Source of the DNA: DATAZK01 sp963731205
GTDB taxonomy: Bacteria; Actinomycetota; Actinomycetes; Frankiales; Frankiaceae
Assembly (NCBI GenBank): GCA_963731205.1
Contig: CAVSUJ010000002.1
Location: forward strand, 496,001-560,000
Reading direction: 5' to 3'
Length of the DNA stretch: 64,000 nt
Positions 1-10,607 of this stretch are shown here, piece by piece; the stretch's first letter is position 1, and each line of letters begins with the position of its first letter. Made by a program: the position numbers and the translations under genes. Below the pieces are notes generated by a model. That model did no database searches, was not told the DNA's origin, and saw only the letters and a list, made by a program, of their open reading frames with translations.

Positions 1-1
1 C

Positions 2-172
2 GTGCAGAACACGCCGCTGCCACGCCTCGGTGAGCCCGAGGACATCGCCAACCTCGCACGCTTCCTGATCGGCCCGGAGTCGACCTGGATCACCGGGCAG
101 ATCATCGAGGTGGACGGCGGCCACAGCCTGCGGCGCGGCCCGAACTTCAAGCCGTTCGCCGTCCCGCTGTAA
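2..172 (+). CDS. C-terminal end of a short-chain dehydrogenase/reductase (partial)
   Basis: The reading frame is open from the left edge and ends at TAA, leaving about 56 residues. They contain the usual SDR C-terminal pattern: RLGEPEDIANLARFL, then an ITGQIIEVDGG segment, which in classical SDRs closes the cofactor and substrate pocket. The Rossmann motif and the YxxxK catalytic motif lie outside the window, so substrate and cofactor preference cannot be judged. It is in the same direction as the amidohydrolase that follows 132 bp later and may belong to the same catabolic cluster. Confidence 0.8.
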   Translation: MQNTPLPRLGEPEDIANLARFLIGPESTWITGQIIEVDGGHSLRRGPNFKPFAVPL

Positions 173-304
173 GGACGCTTCAGATGACGGGGTCGTTGCC
201 TGGGTAAGTCCGGCCAGTTGCCGCGAGAAGGTGGCATCCGACCTGACGACGTGTCAGAGTCTGCCAAGAACCCGCTCACAAATCGGGGCGGTCTGGGAGG
301 ACTC

Positions 305-2020
<1,716 letters not shown>

Positions 2021-2039
2021 CCACTGTGAGGGACTCACT

Positions 2040-3404
2040 ATGACCACCTTTGCCACCGGCTCGCGTATCGAATCGCTCGAAGCTGCCCGGGAAATCGCCC
2101 GTGCGCTGCGAGCCCGCGACGACGACGACGCGATCGGCCCGGTGCCCGCGGGACCGTGGAAGGTCCCGGCCGAGCGGTACTACTCCCCTGCCTTTGCGCA
2201 GTTGGAGATCGAGCAGATGTGGCCGAAGGTCTGGCAGCTCGCGGCGACCACCGACCACCTTGCCGAGCCGGGTGACTACTTCGAGTACCGCGTCGGCCCG
2301 TACTCGGTGCTGATCGTGCACGGCACCGACGGCGTGCTGCGGGCCTTCCAAAACGCCTGCCGCCACAGGGGAAATGCGCTCTGCGTCGGCACCGGATCGG
2401 GCCTGCGCGAGCTCAAGTGCGGCTACCACGGCTGGACCTGGGACCTGGAAGGAATGCTGCGCCGCGTCCCGGCCCGCAAGGGGTTCGGATCCTTGCATCT
2501 GTCGGACTACCCACTGCTGCCGGCCAAGGTCGACACGTGGGAGAACTTCGTCTTCATCAACATGGACGTCGAGGCGATCCCGCTCGCCGAGTGGCTGGAG
2601 GAGATGCCCGCTGACATCGCGTGGTGCGGGCTCTCGGAGTTCCACTGCACGGCGACGGTCACCATCTCCGTCGACGCGAACTGGAAGACCGTCGCCGACG
2701 GCTTCAGCGAGACCTACCACATCCAGGGTCTGCACCCGGAATTGCTGCGCTGCGTCGACGACATCCATGCGCCGCAGCAGATCTGGGGCCACGTCGGCAA
2801 GTCACACCAGCCGTACGGGGTCGCGAGCCCGCGCTTCAACGGCTCACTCTCCGACCAGGAGGTGTGGGACGCGTACATCACGAGCCAGGGCGGCCGGATG
2901 GGCATCACCGAGTCGACGCCGCTGCCGCCGCTCGGCCCGGGCGAGACGGTGCAGGACGCCGTCGCCGCGCAGACCCGCAAGTTCTATGCGGAGAAGGGCG
3001 TCGACCTCAGCGCCTACACCACCGATGAGATCACCCGGCTGCACCAGTACAACGTCTTCCCGAACATGTCGACGCTTGCCGCAGCCGATCAACTGACCGC
3101 GCTGATGGGCCGCCCCGGTCCGACGCCGGACACCGGCGAGCTGGTCATGTTCTCCATGACGCGGATGCCTCCGGGCACCCCGCGTACGCACCCGATCGAC
3201 GTGAAGATGACGGCGGAGCAGGCGACGCTCGGACTCGTGCTAGACCAGGACCTCACCATGCTCGATCAGGTGCAGCGCGGGCTGCACTCGCCGGGCTTCA
3301 CCCACCTGACGCTCTCGAACGAGGAACGCCGGCTCATCAACACCCACCGCAACCTCGAGCGCTACCTCGACCTGCCGGAATCGGAGCGCATGACCGGCGG
3401 CTGA
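2040..3404 (+). CDS. Rieske-type aromatic-ring-hydroxylating oxygenase, alpha subunit
   Basis: The 454-residue protein has a Rieske [2Fe-2S] site with C107/H109 and C127/H130, spaced as CxH...CxxH. It also has the mononuclear iron site in the YHIQGLH stretch (H227, H232), preceded by Asp220. This is the layout of oxygenases that insert O2 into aromatic or alicyclic substrates, or demethylate or hydroxylate small molecules. No beta subunit, ferredoxin or reductase gene lies next to it, so it may be a homo-oligomer fed by shared electron-transfer proteins. The start is ATG with GAGGG upstream. It is co-directional with, and close to, the amidohydrolase. Confidence 0.9.
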   Translation: MTTFATGSRIESLEAAREIARALRARDDDDAIGPVPAGPWKVPAERYYSPAFAQLEIEQMWPKVWQLAATTDHLAEPGDYFEYRVGPYSVLIVHGTDGVLRAFQNACRHRGNALCVGTGSGLRELKCGYHGWTWDLEGMLRRVPARKGFGSLHLSDYPLLPAKVDTWENFVFINMDVEAIPLAEWLEEMPADIAWCGLSEFHCTATVTISVDANWKTVADGFSETYHIQGLHPELLRCVDDIHAPQQIWGHVGKSHQPYGVASPRFNGSLSDQEVWDAYITSQGGRMGITESTPLPPLGPGETVQDAVAAQTRKFYAEKGVDLSAYTTDEITRLHQYNVFPNMSTLAAADQLTALMGRPGPTPDTGELVMFSMTRMPPGTPRTHPIDVKMTAEQATLGLVLDQDLTMLDQVQRGLHSPGFTHLTLSNEERRLINTHRNLERYLDLPESERMTGG

Positions 3405-3414
3405 GCCTGCTCGT

Positions 3415-4635
3415 CTAGCTCGCGGTGATGCGCACCGGCATGTGCTTGATGCCGTTGATGAAATTGGAACGCAGCCGGTTGACCGGGCCGGTCAGCTCGA
3501 CCTTGTCGACCTTGCGCGCCAGCGACTCGAGCATGAGCTCGATCTCCAGCTTGGCAAGGTGGCGTCCGAGGCAGAAGTGCGGTCCACCGCCGCCGAAGCC
3601 GATGTGGGGGTTGGGATCGCGGCCGATGTCGAAGGTCGATGCGTTCTCGAAAACGGTCTCGTCACGGTTGGCCGACGGGTAGTACATGACGATCTTGTCG
3701 CCCTTTTTCAGCTGCACGCCGCCGAGCTCGGTGTCCTGCATGACGGTGCGGCGAAAGTCCATGACCGGGCTGACCCAGCGCACGATCTCGTCCGCAGCAG
3801 TGCTCTTCAGCCGCTCGGGGTCGGCCTTGAGCCGCTCCCACTGCTCGGGGTTTTCGATGAACGCCTGCATCCCGCCCGAGATCGCATTACGCGTGGTCTC
3901 GTTGCCGGCGACCATCAGCAGCACGAAGAACAGGTCGAACTCGAACTCATCCAGCACGTTGCCTTGCTCATCCGGAGCGATGAGCTTGCTGATGATGTCG
4001 TCTGCCGGGCACTCGCGACGCGCGGCGGCGAGCTCGTTGGCGTAGGCGTAGACCTCCATCGCCGCGGCGGCACCCGCCTCCTCGCTGACGACGACCTCGG
4101 GGTCGTCACCCGACAGCATGCGGTTGGACCACTCGAAGAGCTTGTGGCGGTCCTCGAACGGCACGCCGATCAGCTCGGCGATGACGACCAACGGCAGCTC
4201 GGCAGCCACCATCGTCACGAAGTCACCCTCGCCGGCCGCGACGGCCTTGTCGACGATCTCGTCGCAGACGCTGGCGATCTTCTCCTCGAGCTTGCCGATC
4301 GTGCGCGGGGTGAAGCCGCGGTTGACCAAGCTGCGCTGGCGGGTGTGATCCGGCGGGTCCATGTTGACCAGCATCAGCTGCTGCTGTGCCTTCTGGTCCT
4401 CTGGCATCTCGAACAGGAAGCAGGTCTCCTCGTGGGAGGAGAAGATCTCGGGGTTGCGCGAGATCGTCACGCAGTCCTCGTGGCGCGTGACGGCCCAGTA
4501 GCCGTGCGGCTGCTGCGGATCGGCGTGGTGATACACCGGCGCCTCGGCGCGCAGGATCGCAAACTGCTCATGAGGCACGCCCGGGACGAAGACGTCGGGG
4601 TCGTAGATGTCGATGTTCAGGGCCGGAGCGGTCAC
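3415..4635 (-). CDS. Cytochrome P450, CYP125/CYP124-like
   Basis: The 406-residue P450 has an I-helix motif AGNETTRN, an ExxR region (DEIVRW), and the heme loop FGGGGPHFCLGRH with the thiolate Cys. The conserved NMDPPDHTRQR stretch and overall length resemble actinobacterial sterol and methyl-branched-lipid omega-hydroxylases (CYP125, CYP124, CYP142), but the exact family needs a tree. I chose GTG 4635 because GGAGG stands 4 nt before it; the in-frame ATGs at 4659 and 4737 lack such a site. It is convergent with the Rieske gene and has its own promoter region containing a KstR-like palindrome. Confidence 0.9.
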   Translation of the reverse strand: MTAPALNIDIYDPDVFVPGVPHEQFAILRAEAPVYHHADPQQPHGYWAVTRHEDCVTISRNPEIFSSHEETCFLFEMPEDQKAQQQLMLVNMDPPDHTRQRSLVNRGFTPRTIGKLEEKIASVCDEIVDKAVAAGEGDFVTMVAAELPLVVIAELIGVPFEDRHKLFEWSNRMLSGDDPEVVVSEEAGAAAAMEVYAYANELAAARRECPADDIISKLIAPDEQGNVLDEFEFDLFFVLLMVAGNETTRNAISGGMQAFIENPEQWERLKADPERLKSTAADEIVRWVSPVMDFRRTVMQDTELGGVQLKKGDKIVMYYPSANRDETVFENASTFDIGRDPNPHIGFGGGGPHFCLGRHLAKLEIELMLESLARKVDKVELTGPVNRLRSNFINGIKHMPVRITAS

Positions 4636-4740
4636 GGGTCCTCCAGGATTCGCCAGCATGGGAGCGTCGGCTATGGGCTGAGCGGGGGTTAGCTGGGGCA
4701 ACGACCCGGCACGCCGCCAGAAACGGGTGCAGTTCAACGA

Positions 4741-4754
4741 TAGAACACGTTCTG
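4741..4754. promoter_or_regulatory. KstR-like operator in the P450 promoter
   Basis: The sequence TAGAACACGTTCTG fits TNNAACNNGTTNNA, the published KstR site of cholesterol-catabolism genes, at every defined position except the last (G for A). The arms AGAAC/GTTCT are perfect inverted repeats. It lies about 106 bp upstream of the chosen P450 start, and TATCGT, a plausible -10 (TANNNT), overlaps its downstream edge on the minus strand. Repression by a KstR-type TetR protein is therefore plausible. No kstR gene is in the window. Confidence 0.45.
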
Positions 4755-4862
4755 GTTCGGTCCAGTGATCAGAACGTGGGGCCCATCACTCCTCGACGCA
4801 TCGCGGTCGCACCTGAAGCGCGGCCCGGGAAGCGAAGGCGGGAGGGCGACGCGGCGGGGCGC

Positions 4863-5654
4863 TCAGGTCATCGTCTCCCCGGCGTTGACCATGATCGTCT
4901 GACCGGTGACGCCCTTGGCGCGGCTGCTCGCGAAGAATCCGATGACCTCGGCGACGTCGCCGTCGGTGGCGAAGAAGTCCATCGCCAGCGGGGCGGTGAG
5001 ATGGGCGATGACCTCTTCGGGCGTCTGCTTCTGCTGCTCGGCCGTGTAGTTCACGAAGAACTCGACCGGCGGTCCCCACATCCAGCCGGGCGCCACCGTG
5101 TTGACCCGCACGCCGTGGGCGCCCACCTCGATCGCGAGGTGGCGGCTCGCGCCGAGCAGCGCGCCCTTCGAGGCCGCGTACGCGATCTGCATGGATTCCG
5201 GCGGCGGCTTGAACATGGTCTGCGAGCCGACGAAGACGATCGCACCTCGCGAGGCCTTCAGGTGTGGCAGCGCCTCCCGGGTGAGGCCGAGGGTGGCAAA
5301 CAGGTTGGTCTGTATGGCTTTCTCGAAGTCGTCGGGCGGGGTCGTCTCGAGACCGCCGAAGGTCGCTTCGAAGGCCGCATTGTTGACGAGCGCATCGATG
5401 CCGCCGAACGTGTCGACCGCGGCGGCGACCAGCGCGGCGCGATCGTCGGCCGAGCCGATGTCGGTACGGCGGTGGATCACCTTCGCGCCGGCGGCCTCGA
5501 CATCAGCGGCCACTGCGGCGAGCTTGTCCTCGCTGCGCGCCGCGAGCACGACATTGGCCCCTTCGCGGGCGGCGACCAATGCCGTCTCGCGTCCGAGCCC
5601 CGGGCCGACACCGGAGATGATGATGGTCTTGCCTTCGAGCATGCCCTCGCTCAT
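4863..5654 (-). CDS. SDR family oxidoreductase
   Basis: The 263-residue classical SDR has an N-terminal Rossmann glycine motif at residues 14-21 (SGVGPGLG), an NNAA motif, and a YAASK catalytic Tyr/Lys pair. The segment VAPGWMWGPP after the catalytic helix is unusually rich in Trp and Pro and probably shapes a hydrophobic substrate pocket. Its ATG overlaps the stop of the frameshifted gene upstream by 4 bp (ATGA), so translation is likely coupled. It is the last gene of the minus-strand run that begins with the CaiB gene. An alcohol or keto intermediate of the local catabolic pathway is the likely substrate. Confidence 0.85.
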   Translation of the reverse strand: MSEGMLEGKTIIISGVGPGLGRETALVAAREGANVVLAARSEDKLAAVAADVEAAGAKVIHRRTDIGSADDRAALVAAAVDTFGGIDALVNNAAFEATFGGLETTPPDDFEKAIQTNLFATLGLTREALPHLKASRGAIVFVGSQTMFKPPPESMQIAYAASKGALLGASRHLAIEVGAHGVRVNTVAPGWMWGPPVEFFVNYTAEQQKQTPEEVIAHLTAPLAMDFFATDGDVAEVIGFFASSRAKGVTGQTIMVNAGETMT

Positions 5655-6617
5655 ACGGATGCCTGGCTCTTTCTCTCGCGGTGGAAGCGGCGGATCGCCG
5701 GATGGCTCCAGTTGTCGTGGTCCTCGCCCCAGGCGGTGACGCCGTCAAAAGTCCATTCGAACAAGCAATTCATCGTGTACATGTTCGGGTTGATGAAGAA
5801 CGACAGCCCGTTGTGACCGGTGCCGTGGGCGGTCAGGGTGCGGCCCTTCTCATCGACTCCCTCGATGAGCGACGTGGGTCGGGAAGCCCTCGGCATTGCG
5901 CTCCACGACGGTGCGCTCGGCGCTAGCGAGCTTGGCCCACTCGCCGCCGCGATTGAGGTAGCCGTGGATGCTCTTCATCCCCTCGCCCCAGTCCATCGTG
6001 ATGGTGTGGAACCCATCGCGGTCCGACGCGGTCGCGTAGCTGTAACCCCCGTGCGGGCACGGGCCGCCGGTGAGCCCCTGGCCATGCTGCGTGCGCGGAC
6101 CCCAGGAACGGTCGCGGAAGCCGAAGGAGTCAACCTTCATCGTCTCGCCGCGGATGACGAGCGTGCCCTGATAGCGGCCCGGCTGGTCGAGATGGCTCTG
6201 CCCGAGGTAGTGCGGCTCGGCGACGGCGGTGAAGGTCAGCTCGGCGTGGATCTCGTTGCCGTCATCCGGGTCGTCGTAGCCGATCTCCCATTTGTGCTGT
6301 GGTTCCAGGCATTTGTAGTGGATGCCGTTGCCGATGGTGATGTCCGACAGCGGCTGATCCGGGATGGGCAGGTGCCAGAAGTTCTTGGAGTACAGGCACG
6401 TTTCGGGACGTGAGCCGCTCGGGTCCCAGAAGTAGGCGCCCGCCGCCATCGTCGCCAGATTGCCCCGGAAGAACGGGTAGAGCTGGCCGGAGACCTTGCG
6501 GTCAGGGACGGTGAAGGTGAACCAGCACGTCTCCGACCAGTCGGTCGTGTCCGACGTCGGCTGGTGGAACTCGTCGTCCGGATGCATTCCCTCGCGCGGG
6601 CCGGGCAGCACGCTCAT
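5651..6617 (-). pseudogene. Uncharacterised lipocalin/AttH-like protein gene with a frameshift
   Basis: Two overlapping frames together make one protein of about 320 residues. The upstream part (from ATG 6617) carries WSETCWFTFTVPD and the conserved GFRDRSWGPR motif seen in DUF7064/DUF7065-type proteins near actinobacterial catabolic genes. After ...GFPTHVA the frame ends quickly in a stop, while another frame continues with IEGVDEKGRTLTAHG to a stop that overlaps the next SDR start by 4 bp. The break lies around 5857-5880; restoring GCGCTC where GCTC stands would rejoin the frames (a 2-bp loss), and a 1-bp gain would also explain it. Both ends keep ATGA junctions with their neighbours, so this was one operon gene. 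It could be real decay or a sequencing error. Confidence 0.75.
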
Positions 6618-7438
6618 CGCAACTGGTCGACGTAGGTGTCGGTGCCCGGGATCGTCGGCTGGAAGGGCGCGACGAGTTCGGTCTTGCCGGCGCCCGACTT
6701 CTCCGCCTGCTCGACGGCACCCGAGAAGCCCGCCTCCCAGGAGTCACGCACATCGCCCTCGGTGAACCACAGCGCCGTCACCCGCCGACCGAGCGCGTCA
6801 GGCTGCTTGACGTAGGCCATCTTGTCCTCGGGCAGCGGGAACGGCGTGAACAGCGTGCCGAGCCCGACACCGGCGCCGAAGACCACCGGCGCCCGCTCGC
6901 TCTTGATGTACTCGACGACCGCGTCGGTGTTCGAGCCCTCCGGCGCGTCTATTACCTCGACCACGAGGCCCTTGAACGGGTAGTCGAACGCGTGGATGTC
7001 GCGCGGTCCCTCGTCGCTCTTGTAGACCGGACCCAGGTAGCGCTGGAAGGCCGTGAAGACATGAGTGCGGTCGAGGTAGACGCGGTTGTCGGCGAGCAGT
7101 CGCTGATTGGTCGCGACGGTCCAGCGCAGGTGGTCGTCGTAGCGGCCGTCGGTGATCCAGTAGGTGGAGATGTACTTGCCCATCTCGATCGGATTGGCGA
7201 TCGAGGAGTCCTTGGGAATGCGCAGTGCCTGCAGGTCGCGCGGCGCCACGTAGCGCTTGCCGGCGAACATCCACGGCATCGCCATGGCGCCCGCGTAGAA
7301 GTGGTCGTCCTCATACCAGCGGTTGTAGGCCTTCTCGTGCCCGACGTGCGGCTCGACCATCGTGATGAGCGCCGAGCCCACCTTGACCTCGTACTCGCCC
7401 TCGCCGGGCAGCAACGAGTACTGACTGACCTCTGCCAC
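6614..7438 (-). CDS. EthD-like / dimeric alpha-beta barrel protein, function unknown
   Basis: The 274-residue protein has an N-terminal segment around VGHEKAYNRWYEDDH, which resembles the ferredoxin-like dimeric alpha-beta barrel of EthD-type proteins. A second alpha/beta stretch follows later, so it may hold two such modules. No metal or flavin motif is visible. Its stop overlaps the start of the frameshifted gene by 4 bp, so it is translated in the same operon. Proteins of this shape often accompany P450 and ring-degradation genes as accessory or isomerase-like factors, but I cannot assign a reaction. Confidence 0.65.
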   Translation of the reverse strand: MAEVSQYSLLPGEGEYEVKVGSALITMVEPHVGHEKAYNRWYEDDHFYAGAMAMPWMFAGKRYVAPRDLQALRIPKDSSIANPIEMGKYISTYWITDGRYDDHLRWTVATNQRLLADNRVYLDRTHVFTAFQRYLGPVYKSDEGPRDIHAFDYPFKGLVVEVIDAPEGSNTDAVVEYIKSERAPVVFGAGVGLGTLFTPFPLPEDKMAYVKQPDALGRRVTALWFTEGDVRDSWEAGFSGAVEQAEKSGAGKTELVAPFQPTIPGTDTYVDQLR

Positions 7439-7492
7439 GATGACTCCCTGTCTGGTTACTTCATGCTCAAATGGCCTGGAACTACTGAAATT

Positions 7493-8266
7493 TCAGACGC
7501 GTGAGAAGTCCGGCTCGCGCTTCTCGGCGAATGCGGTCATGGCCTCGATGTTGGCCGGAGCCCCGAGAAGTTCAGCAAAGGCAGCGTTTTCCCGGCCCCG
7601 GGCGGCGACGATCGCTTCGATCAGGGGCGCCATCATCACCTGCTTGGTGGCGATCAGCGAGCTGACCGGCGCGGCGGCGAGCACCTGGGCGTAGCGCATC
7701 GTCACGTCCATCAGCTCCTCGGGCGCACAGAGCTTCCGCGCGATGCCGAGCTGCACGCATTCCTCGGCCGGCACCCACTCCGCCGACATGAGAACCCACG
7801 CAGCCGCTTGCCGTCCGATCAGGATCGGCAGCAGCACGCTGCTCGCCGCTTCCGGCGCCACGCCCAGACGCGTGAACGGGTAGCGCAAGCGCGCGGAAGT
7901 CGACATGACGGCGTAGTCGGCAAAGCCGAGGATGGTCGCGCCGATGCCCACGCCGAGCCCGTTCACCGCGCAGATGAAGGGCTTGCGGAAGTGGGTCAGC
8001 TGATCGATCAGTCCGGGGAAGCCGTGCTTGCCGTTCGTGAACCCTGCAGGATCGGCGACGCGGGCGGCCATCTCGCGGACGTCGGTGCCCGCGCAAAACG
8101 CGGAACCGCCACCGGTGAAGACCACGACCGCCACCGCCGGATCGGCGTCGGCGGCGATGAGCGCCTCGGTCATCGCGTCGTAATGCTCTTCGTTGAAGGC
8201 GTTTTTCGCCTCCGGCCGGTCCAGCGTGATGACGCGGACGCGTCCGGAGTCCTCGATGCGGATCAC
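7493..8266 (-). CDS. Enoyl-CoA hydratase/isomerase family protein
   Basis: The 257-residue crotonase-fold protein starts MIRIEDSGRVRVITLDRPEAKNAF. It has an oxyanion-hole region (FCAGTDVREM) and the GLGVGIGATI turn. A Glu is present in the APEAASS stretch and another in the following helix (SAEWVPAEEC), at about the positions of the two hydratase glutamates, so hydration of an enoyl-CoA is plausible; isomerase activity is also possible. It sits between the MBL hydrolase (4-bp overlap) and the EthD-like gene (54-bp gap). It probably acts in beta-oxidation-like steps of the local pathway. Confidence 0.85.
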   Translation of the reverse strand: MIRIEDSGRVRVITLDRPEAKNAFNEEHYDAMTEALIAADADPAVAVVVFTGGGSAFCAGTDVREMAARVADPAGFTNGKHGFPGLIDQLTHFRKPFICAVNGLGVGIGATILGFADYAVMSTSARLRYPFTRLGVAPEAASSVLLPILIGRQAAAWVLMSAEWVPAEECVQLGIARKLCAPEELMDVTMRYAQVLAAAPVSSLIATKQVMMAPLIEAIVAARGRENAAFAELLGAPANIEAMTAFAEKREPDFSRV

Positions 8267-9378
8267 GCGGTCAGCCCTTCAGCTGTGGCACTGTCGACGA
8301 TGCGCCAGCGGATGGGTTCTTCGGGGTCGGCCGGCTCGTCGTAGGTGAGGATGCCGCGTTCGCGTAATGCATAGAGATGTGCCAGCGCCTCACCCACTGC
8401 CGCGCGGCGCATGAAACCGTCGATCCGGTCCCACGAGCGCGACCAGCTCATGCTCGCGGCGACCGCGAAAGCGGTGTTGTCACCGGCGCGGATGGCGGCC
8501 ACCACCTCGGAAAAGCGCTGATGGTGATGGGCTTTCAGTGCATCGACGCGAGCCGAGAGCCCCACGAAGCGGTGCTCGTGGGCGGGCAGTACGAGCTCGA
8601 CGTCTTCGGCCGCGACCTTGTCGAGGGAGTCGAGGAAATCACCGAGCGGGTTCTTCCCGGACTGCGGGTGATAGGAGATGTTCGGCGTGATCCGCGGAAG
8701 CACATGGTCGCCGGTGAGCATCAGGCGCTGCTCGGCCAGGTAGAAGCAGAGGTGGCCCGGAGAGTGGCCCGGGGTGTGGATGGCACGCAGATTCCAGCCG
8801 GGAACATCAGGACGGTCGCCGTCCTCGATGAGCACATCGGGCAGCGTCGGCTTGACGAGCTCGCGTACCGGCATCGACGCGGCTCCGATGCCGACGAGCT
8901 CGTCCTCGGACGCACCCGCTCGGGTGAGTGAGGTGCTCACCATCTTCAGCAGCTCGTCCGGGTCGATGTAGCGCGACTGGATGAGGCGGGCGTCGGCGGG
9001 ATGCAGCGAGATCCAGGCGCCGGATGCCTCGCGGATGCGGCCGGCCAGACCGTAGTGGTCGGGGTGGATGTGGGTCACCATCACTCCGCGCACGTCAGCC
9101 ATCGCGAAGCCGGCCTGCTTCAGGCCATCGGCGAGTGCATCGAATGCCTCGTCGGTGTTCCAGCCCGCGTCGATGAGGTACGCGCCGCGCTCGGTCGCGA
9201 ACACGTACACGAGCACGTAACGCAGCGAGTTCATCGGGATCGGGACAGGCACCACCCACAAGCCCGGACGGATCTGCTCTACAGGAGGGAGCGGGGCGAG
9301 CACGGGACTGGGATCTGAAGCCACGCTTCGGATCGTGCCACTTGCGTCAGGCAACGACACCGTCGGCCCGTAGCGCAT
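8263..9378 (-). CDS. MBL-fold metallo-hydrolase
   Basis: The 371-residue metallo-beta-lactamase-fold protein has HIHPDHYGL (HxHxDH), a later HTPGHSPGHL zinc-ligand stretch and a TGDHVLPR motif, so the binuclear metal centre looks complete. A C-terminal helical extension of about 100 residues (PAHEHRF onward) resembles the LACTB2/glyoxalase-II-like subgroup. In a CoA-thioester operon, thioesterase or lactonase activity is a reasonable guess. The start is uncertain: ATG 9378 overlaps the CaiB gene by 32 bp, and an in-frame GTG at 9324 would avoid that overlap but has no clear ribosome site. Its end overlaps the hydratase start by 4 bp. Confidence 0.85.
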   Translation of the reverse strand: MRYGPTVSLPDASGTIRSVASDPSPVLAPLPPVEQIRPGLWVVPVPIPMNSLRYVLVYVFATERGAYLIDAGWNTDEAFDALADGLKQAGFAMADVRGVMVTHIHPDHYGLAGRIREASGAWISLHPADARLIQSRYIDPDELLKMVSTSLTRAGASEDELVGIGAASMPVRELVKPTLPDVLIEDGDRPDVPGWNLRAIHTPGHSPGHLCFYLAEQRLMLTGDHVLPRITPNISYHPQSGKNPLGDFLDSLDKVAAEDVELVLPAHEHRFVGLSARVDALKAHHHQRFSEVVAAIRAGDNTAFAVAASMSWSRSWDRIDGFMRRAAVGEALAHLYALRERGILTYDEPADPEEPIRWRIVDSATAEGLTA

Positions 9379-10591
9379 CGATCTCAGCAGCGCTCAGACC
9401 CAGTTCGGAAGCCAGCACCTCGGTGGTGTGCTCACCCAGCCAGGGCACCCGGGTCTCGGGTCCTTCGGCGACTCCGGAGAGCTTCACGGGATTGCCCGGA
9501 ATCAGCACCGGCTGCTCCACGTCGTCGCTGCGCGGCATCTCCACCAGCATGTGGCGGGCGGCGAGGTGGGGATCGACGACGACCTCCTCATCGATGAAGC
9601 ACGGTCCGGCGGCGATGCCGGCGGGCCCCAGCGCGTCGCACGCCTCGATGCGGGTGAGCCCGCCGGCCCAGCCTTCGATCGCGGGGCGCAGCACGCTGTC
9701 GAGGTGTTCGAGCCAGCCCGCTCGGGTGGCGAAGCGCGGGTCGTCGATCCACTCCGGGTGGCCGATGAGGGTGACCAGCTTCGCGAACTGCGCCTCGCGT
9801 CCGACCTGCATGACGAACCAGCCATCGCCCGCCCGAAACCCGTGGTTGATCAGCTGCGGTGGGGTGCCGCTCTTCAGGCCGAGCGACCAGTAGTTCGTGA
9901 CGATGTCGGTCATCGCCGTCACGACGTCGAACATGGCGATGTCGACGTACTGCCCGCGGCCGTCACGCTCACGCTGGCGCAGCGCGGCAAGGATCCCGAT
10001 GGTGGCGTACAGCGCCGCGCCGATGTCGCCGAGCGCGCCGACCGGTGAGACCAGCGGAGGGTTGTCGCCCTCCCGCTTGAGCTCGTAGATGCCGCTCATG
10101 GCCTCGACGATGGGGGCGAAAGCCGGCCAGCTCCCGTACGGGGTCGGCGTGGTGTTGCCGAACCCGGAGATCGACACGTAGATGCACGCCGGATGCACGG
10201 CGGCGATGTCCTCGTAGGCGAGGCCGAGCCGGCCGAGGGAGCCCGCCTTCGAGTTCTCGGCGATGACGTCGAAGTGCGGTGCCATGTCGAGCACCAGCTG
10301 ACGCCCGCGCGGGTTGCGCAGATCAATGCTCACGCTGCGCTTGTTCAGGTTGTTGCGCAGGAAGGTGGCACCGATCTGGCGACCCTCGGGATCGGTCATG
10401 GCCGGGGTCGATCCGCGGCCGAGATCGCCGGTGGGCGGCTCGACCTTGACGACCTCAGCACCCAGGCGCGCGAGCAGCTGGGTGGCGTAGGGAAGCGCCT
10501 GCATCTGCTCGAGCGCGAGGATGCGGACCCCGTCCAGCGGCTTGCCCCGCCCAGCGGCTTCAGCGTTAGCGATCTCTCCGAGGAGCACCAC
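9347..10591 (-). CDS. CaiB/BaiF family (class III) CoA-transferase
   Basis: The 414-residue protein has the family N-terminus (PLDGVRILALEQMQALPYAT, KVEPPTGDLGR) and the segment GALGDIGAALYA, which contains the Asp that forms the aspartyl-CoA mixed anhydride. Members move CoA between carboxylic acids, for example bile-acid, carnitine or succinyl/aryl-succinate derivatives. It is the first gene of the minus-strand run down to 4863 and would activate the acid that the following hydrolase, hydratase and SDR act on. GTG 10591 is used; no strong ribosome site is visible. Its promoter region has a striking CTGACG repeat. Confidence 0.88.
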   Translation of the reverse strand: MVLLGEIANAEAAGRGKPLDGVRILALEQMQALPYATQLLARLGAEVVKVEPPTGDLGRGSTPAMTDPEGRQIGATFLRNNLNKRSVSIDLRNPRGRQLVLDMAPHFDVIAENSKAGSLGRLGLAYEDIAAVHPACIYVSISGFGNTTPTPYGSWPAFAPIVEAMSGIYELKREGDNPPLVSPVGALGDIGAALYATIGILAALRQRERDGRGQYVDIAMFDVVTAMTDIVTNYWSLGLKSGTPPQLINHGFRAGDGWFVMQVGREAQFAKLVTLIGHPEWIDDPRFATRAGWLEHLDSVLRPAIEGWAGGLTRIEACDALGPAGIAAGPCFIDEEVVVDPHLAARHMLVEMPRSDDVEQPVLIPGNPVKLSGVAEGPETRVPWLGEHTTEVLASELGLSAAEIDALRADGVVA

Positions 10592-10607
10592 GCCACCATA
10601 ACGAGGC

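Noticed and set aside
3442..4692. Long plus-strand frame over the first P450
   Set aside because: It is the antisense of a clear P450 with heme and I-helix motifs; its product has no recognisable domain.
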